Source: Verrucomicrobia bacterium 12-59-8 (GTDB lineage: Bacteria; Verrucomicrobiota; Verrucomicrobiae; Verrucomicrobiales; Verrucomicrobiaceae). From it: 14,094 nucleotides of DNA. The translations under genes were made by a program, and so were the position numbers. Below are positions 13,978 through 14,094 of the stretch, piece after piece (position 1 is the stretch's first letter; every line of letters starts with the position of its first letter). The notes under the pieces are model-generated. The model had not been told where the DNA came from. It did not search any database and saw only the letters and a program-made list of their open reading frames with translations. The stretch spans positions 1-14,094 of the forward strand of contig NCCR01000149.1 in assembly GCA_002279765.1 (NCBI GenBank). Reading direction: 5' to 3'.

Positions 13978-14094
13978 CTATTTTTCGACTTTGATCACCG
14001 TACGCACAGGCTCTACATCTTCAGGGTCAATTTGTTCAATAAATCGCCCATTAATATTGCGTCCTGTCTTGGTGGTGGTGGTGGGCGTGGGAGT
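13978..14094 (-). CDS. C-terminal end of an unidentified protein (5' part outside window)
   Basis: A - strand frame is open from the right edge and ends at TAG 13978-13980, giving 38 visible residues. They start with a Thr/Pro-rich linker (TPTPTTTTKTGRN) and end with an acidic stretch and EPVRTVIKVEK. The last part closely resembles EPARKVIRI in the tail of the next protein in the same direction. That match supports a real coding frame and suggests the two proteins share a C-terminal motif. The fragment is too short to name. It reads toward the diheme gene, 109 bp away, with a terminator-like hairpin between. Confidence 0.65.
   Translation of the reverse strand, partial: TPTPTTTTKTGRNINGRFIEQIDPEDVEPVRTVIKVEK

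Noticed and set aside
14071..14090. Short GGT-rich tandem run at the right edge
   Set aside because: It fits Thr/Pro codons in a Thr-rich linker of the partial - strand gene, so no separate repeat element is needed.
1..14094. tRNA, rRNA, CRISPR array, integrase or transposase
   Set aside because: No cloverleaf-like segments, regularly spaced repeats with unique spacers, or recombinase motifs were seen in either strand. This was a by-eye scan, and covariance-model searches were not possible.

Overview
The window looks like chromosome from a high-GC member of the Planctomycetota/Verrucomicrobiota group, most likely Verrucomicrobiota. Two things point there. One gene is a PSCyt1-DUF1549-DUF1553 cytochrome protein. 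Another joins a Ser/Thr kinase, a membrane helix and WD40 repeats in one chain. Both architectures are characteristic of that group. The assignment rests on gene content only. I see no rRNA, tRNA, CRISPR array, transposase or phage gene.

Layout, left to right. Positions 2-256 (+) are the 3' end of an ABC-F ATPase. Positions 257-598 are a non-coding patch of short repeats and small palindromes, followed by a hairpin at 599-617 between two convergent genes. Positions 624-4379 (-) encode a 1251-residue kinase-TM-WD40 protein whose N-terminal tail carries three near-identical repeats. Positions 4474-6678 (-) encode a copper-type P1B ATPase with a Cys-rich N-terminal metal site in place of an HMA domain. 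A 311-bp spacer with two hairpins follows. Positions 6995-9982 (-) encode the PSD1 protein; its true C-terminus is in another frame, and the break is at a C7 run.

On the other side of a small inverted-repeat element (10056-10103) lies a + strand phosphodiester-glycosidase-like gene. Its 5' end has been replaced by the element, so it is probably a pseudogene. The right side is a run of three - strand genes. The first (13978-14094) is only a C-terminal fragment. The second is a secreted protein with two CxxCH sites and a Pro-rich tail. The third, 7 bp downstream, is a small exported protein made of two copies of one unrecognised domain.

The most unusual content is the right-hand module, which combines exported putative cytochrome, tandem-domain protein, a recurring EPxRxVIxx motif, a poly-C slip site and a hairpin next to a start codon. 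Next comes the triplicated kinase tail, in which each repeat holds two Thr-x-x-Ile/Val motifs of the kind FHA domains bind when phosphorylated. The left genes look like a loose collection of signalling, metal export and heme-protein functions rather than one pathway.
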